Origin: Nitrospirota bacterium
GTDB lineage: Bacteria > Nitrospirota > Nitrospiria > Nitrospirales > NS-4
NCBI GenBank assembly: GCA_005877525.1
Contig: VBON01000090.1
Coordinates: forward strand, 1-5,087
Length of the DNA: 5,087 bases
Direction of reading: 5' to 3'
Shown one piece after another: positions 4,933 through 5,087 of this stretch. Numbering within the stretch: position 1 is the stretch's first letter; every line of letters starts with the position of its first letter. The notes beneath the pieces were generated by a model, which had not been told where the DNA came from, did no database searches, and saw nothing but the letters and a program-made list of their open reading frames with translations. Both the position numbers and the translations under genes were made by a program.

Positions 4933-5087
4933 AGCTCGCCAAGCGGGTGAGCCAGATCTCGCCCTCCCCGACGCTCAGCATGACCGCCGAGGCCAAGGCG
5001 ATGGCCGCGCGCGGGATAGACGTGATCGATTTCGCCTCAGGGGAACCGGATTTTGATACACCGGCGCCCATCCAGGAAGCCGGCATC
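4929..5087 (+). CDS. Class I/II PLP-dependent aminotransferase (aspartate aminotransferase-like), N-terminal fragment
   Basis: The first 53 residues of a pyridoxal-phosphate aminotransferase, continuing past the right edge. The sequence starts MKLAKRVSQISPSPTLSM, with TAEAKAMAARGIDVIDF and then SGEPDFDTP (37-45), the signature of subgroup I-gamma/I-beta aspartate aminotransferases and their relatives, where this segment lies at the entrance of the active site. The PLP-binding lysine and the rest of the fold are outside the window. An aspartate or prephenate aminotransferase is most likely, but substrate cannot be settled from this part. The ATG overlaps the coaD TGA as ATGA, and no strong ribosome-binding site is seen, so translation probably depends on coaD. 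This makes rsmD, coaD and this gene one tightly packed operon. Confidence 0.9.
   Translation, partial: MKLAKRVSQISPSPTLSMTAEAKAMAARGIDVIDFASGEPDFDTPAPIQEAGI

Overview
The window is ordinary bacterial chromosome: moderately GC-rich by eye, densely coding, and without mobile-element, phage, CRISPR, tRNA or rRNA signatures. Gene content and protein style suggest a Nitrospirota (Nitrospira-like) bacterium. The clues are the trpE-trpG-trpD order next to radC, the small CxxC/CxxC zinc-ribbon protein, and the rsmD-coaD-aminotransferase chain. This assignment rests on recollection of the families, not on a search.

Left arm (about 1-3368, all on the minus strand, in transcription order right to left): radC (JAMM-domain RadC protein); a small uncharacterised protein with a Lys/Ala/Pro-rich N-terminus and a coiled-coil C-terminal half; trpE (anthranilate synthase component I); trpG (anthranilate synthase glutamine amidotransferase); and the first 29 codons of trpD, which runs off the left edge. 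TrpE and TrpG together make anthranilate from chorismate and glutamine, and TrpD adds the phosphoribosyl group. The most notable point is that trpG is not intact as written. The reading frame breaks near 217-226, roughly ten residues of the usual fold are missing, and the conserved C-terminus with the catalytic His and Glu (FHPES motif) continues in a different frame to a proper stop at 101-103. A perfect 10-bp palindrome lies exactly at the break.

Divergent centre (3369-3543): a 175-bp spacer between radC (minus) and a 56-residue zinc-ribbon protein (plus). It holds a consensus -35 box on the plus strand and a small inverted repeat in the radC leader.

Right arm (3544-5087, plus strand): the zinc-ribbon gene; a 169-bp gap with promoter-like hexamers in both directions sharing one -35 region; then rsmD (16S rRNA m2G966 methyltransferase), coaD (phosphopantetheine adenylyltransferase) and the start of a class I/II PLP aminotransferase. 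These last three are joined by ATGA stop/start overlaps, so they probably form one translationally coupled operon.

I see no convincing new multi-gene system. The items worth a second look are the broken trpG, two little-known small proteins, and several intergenic signals that are inferences only.
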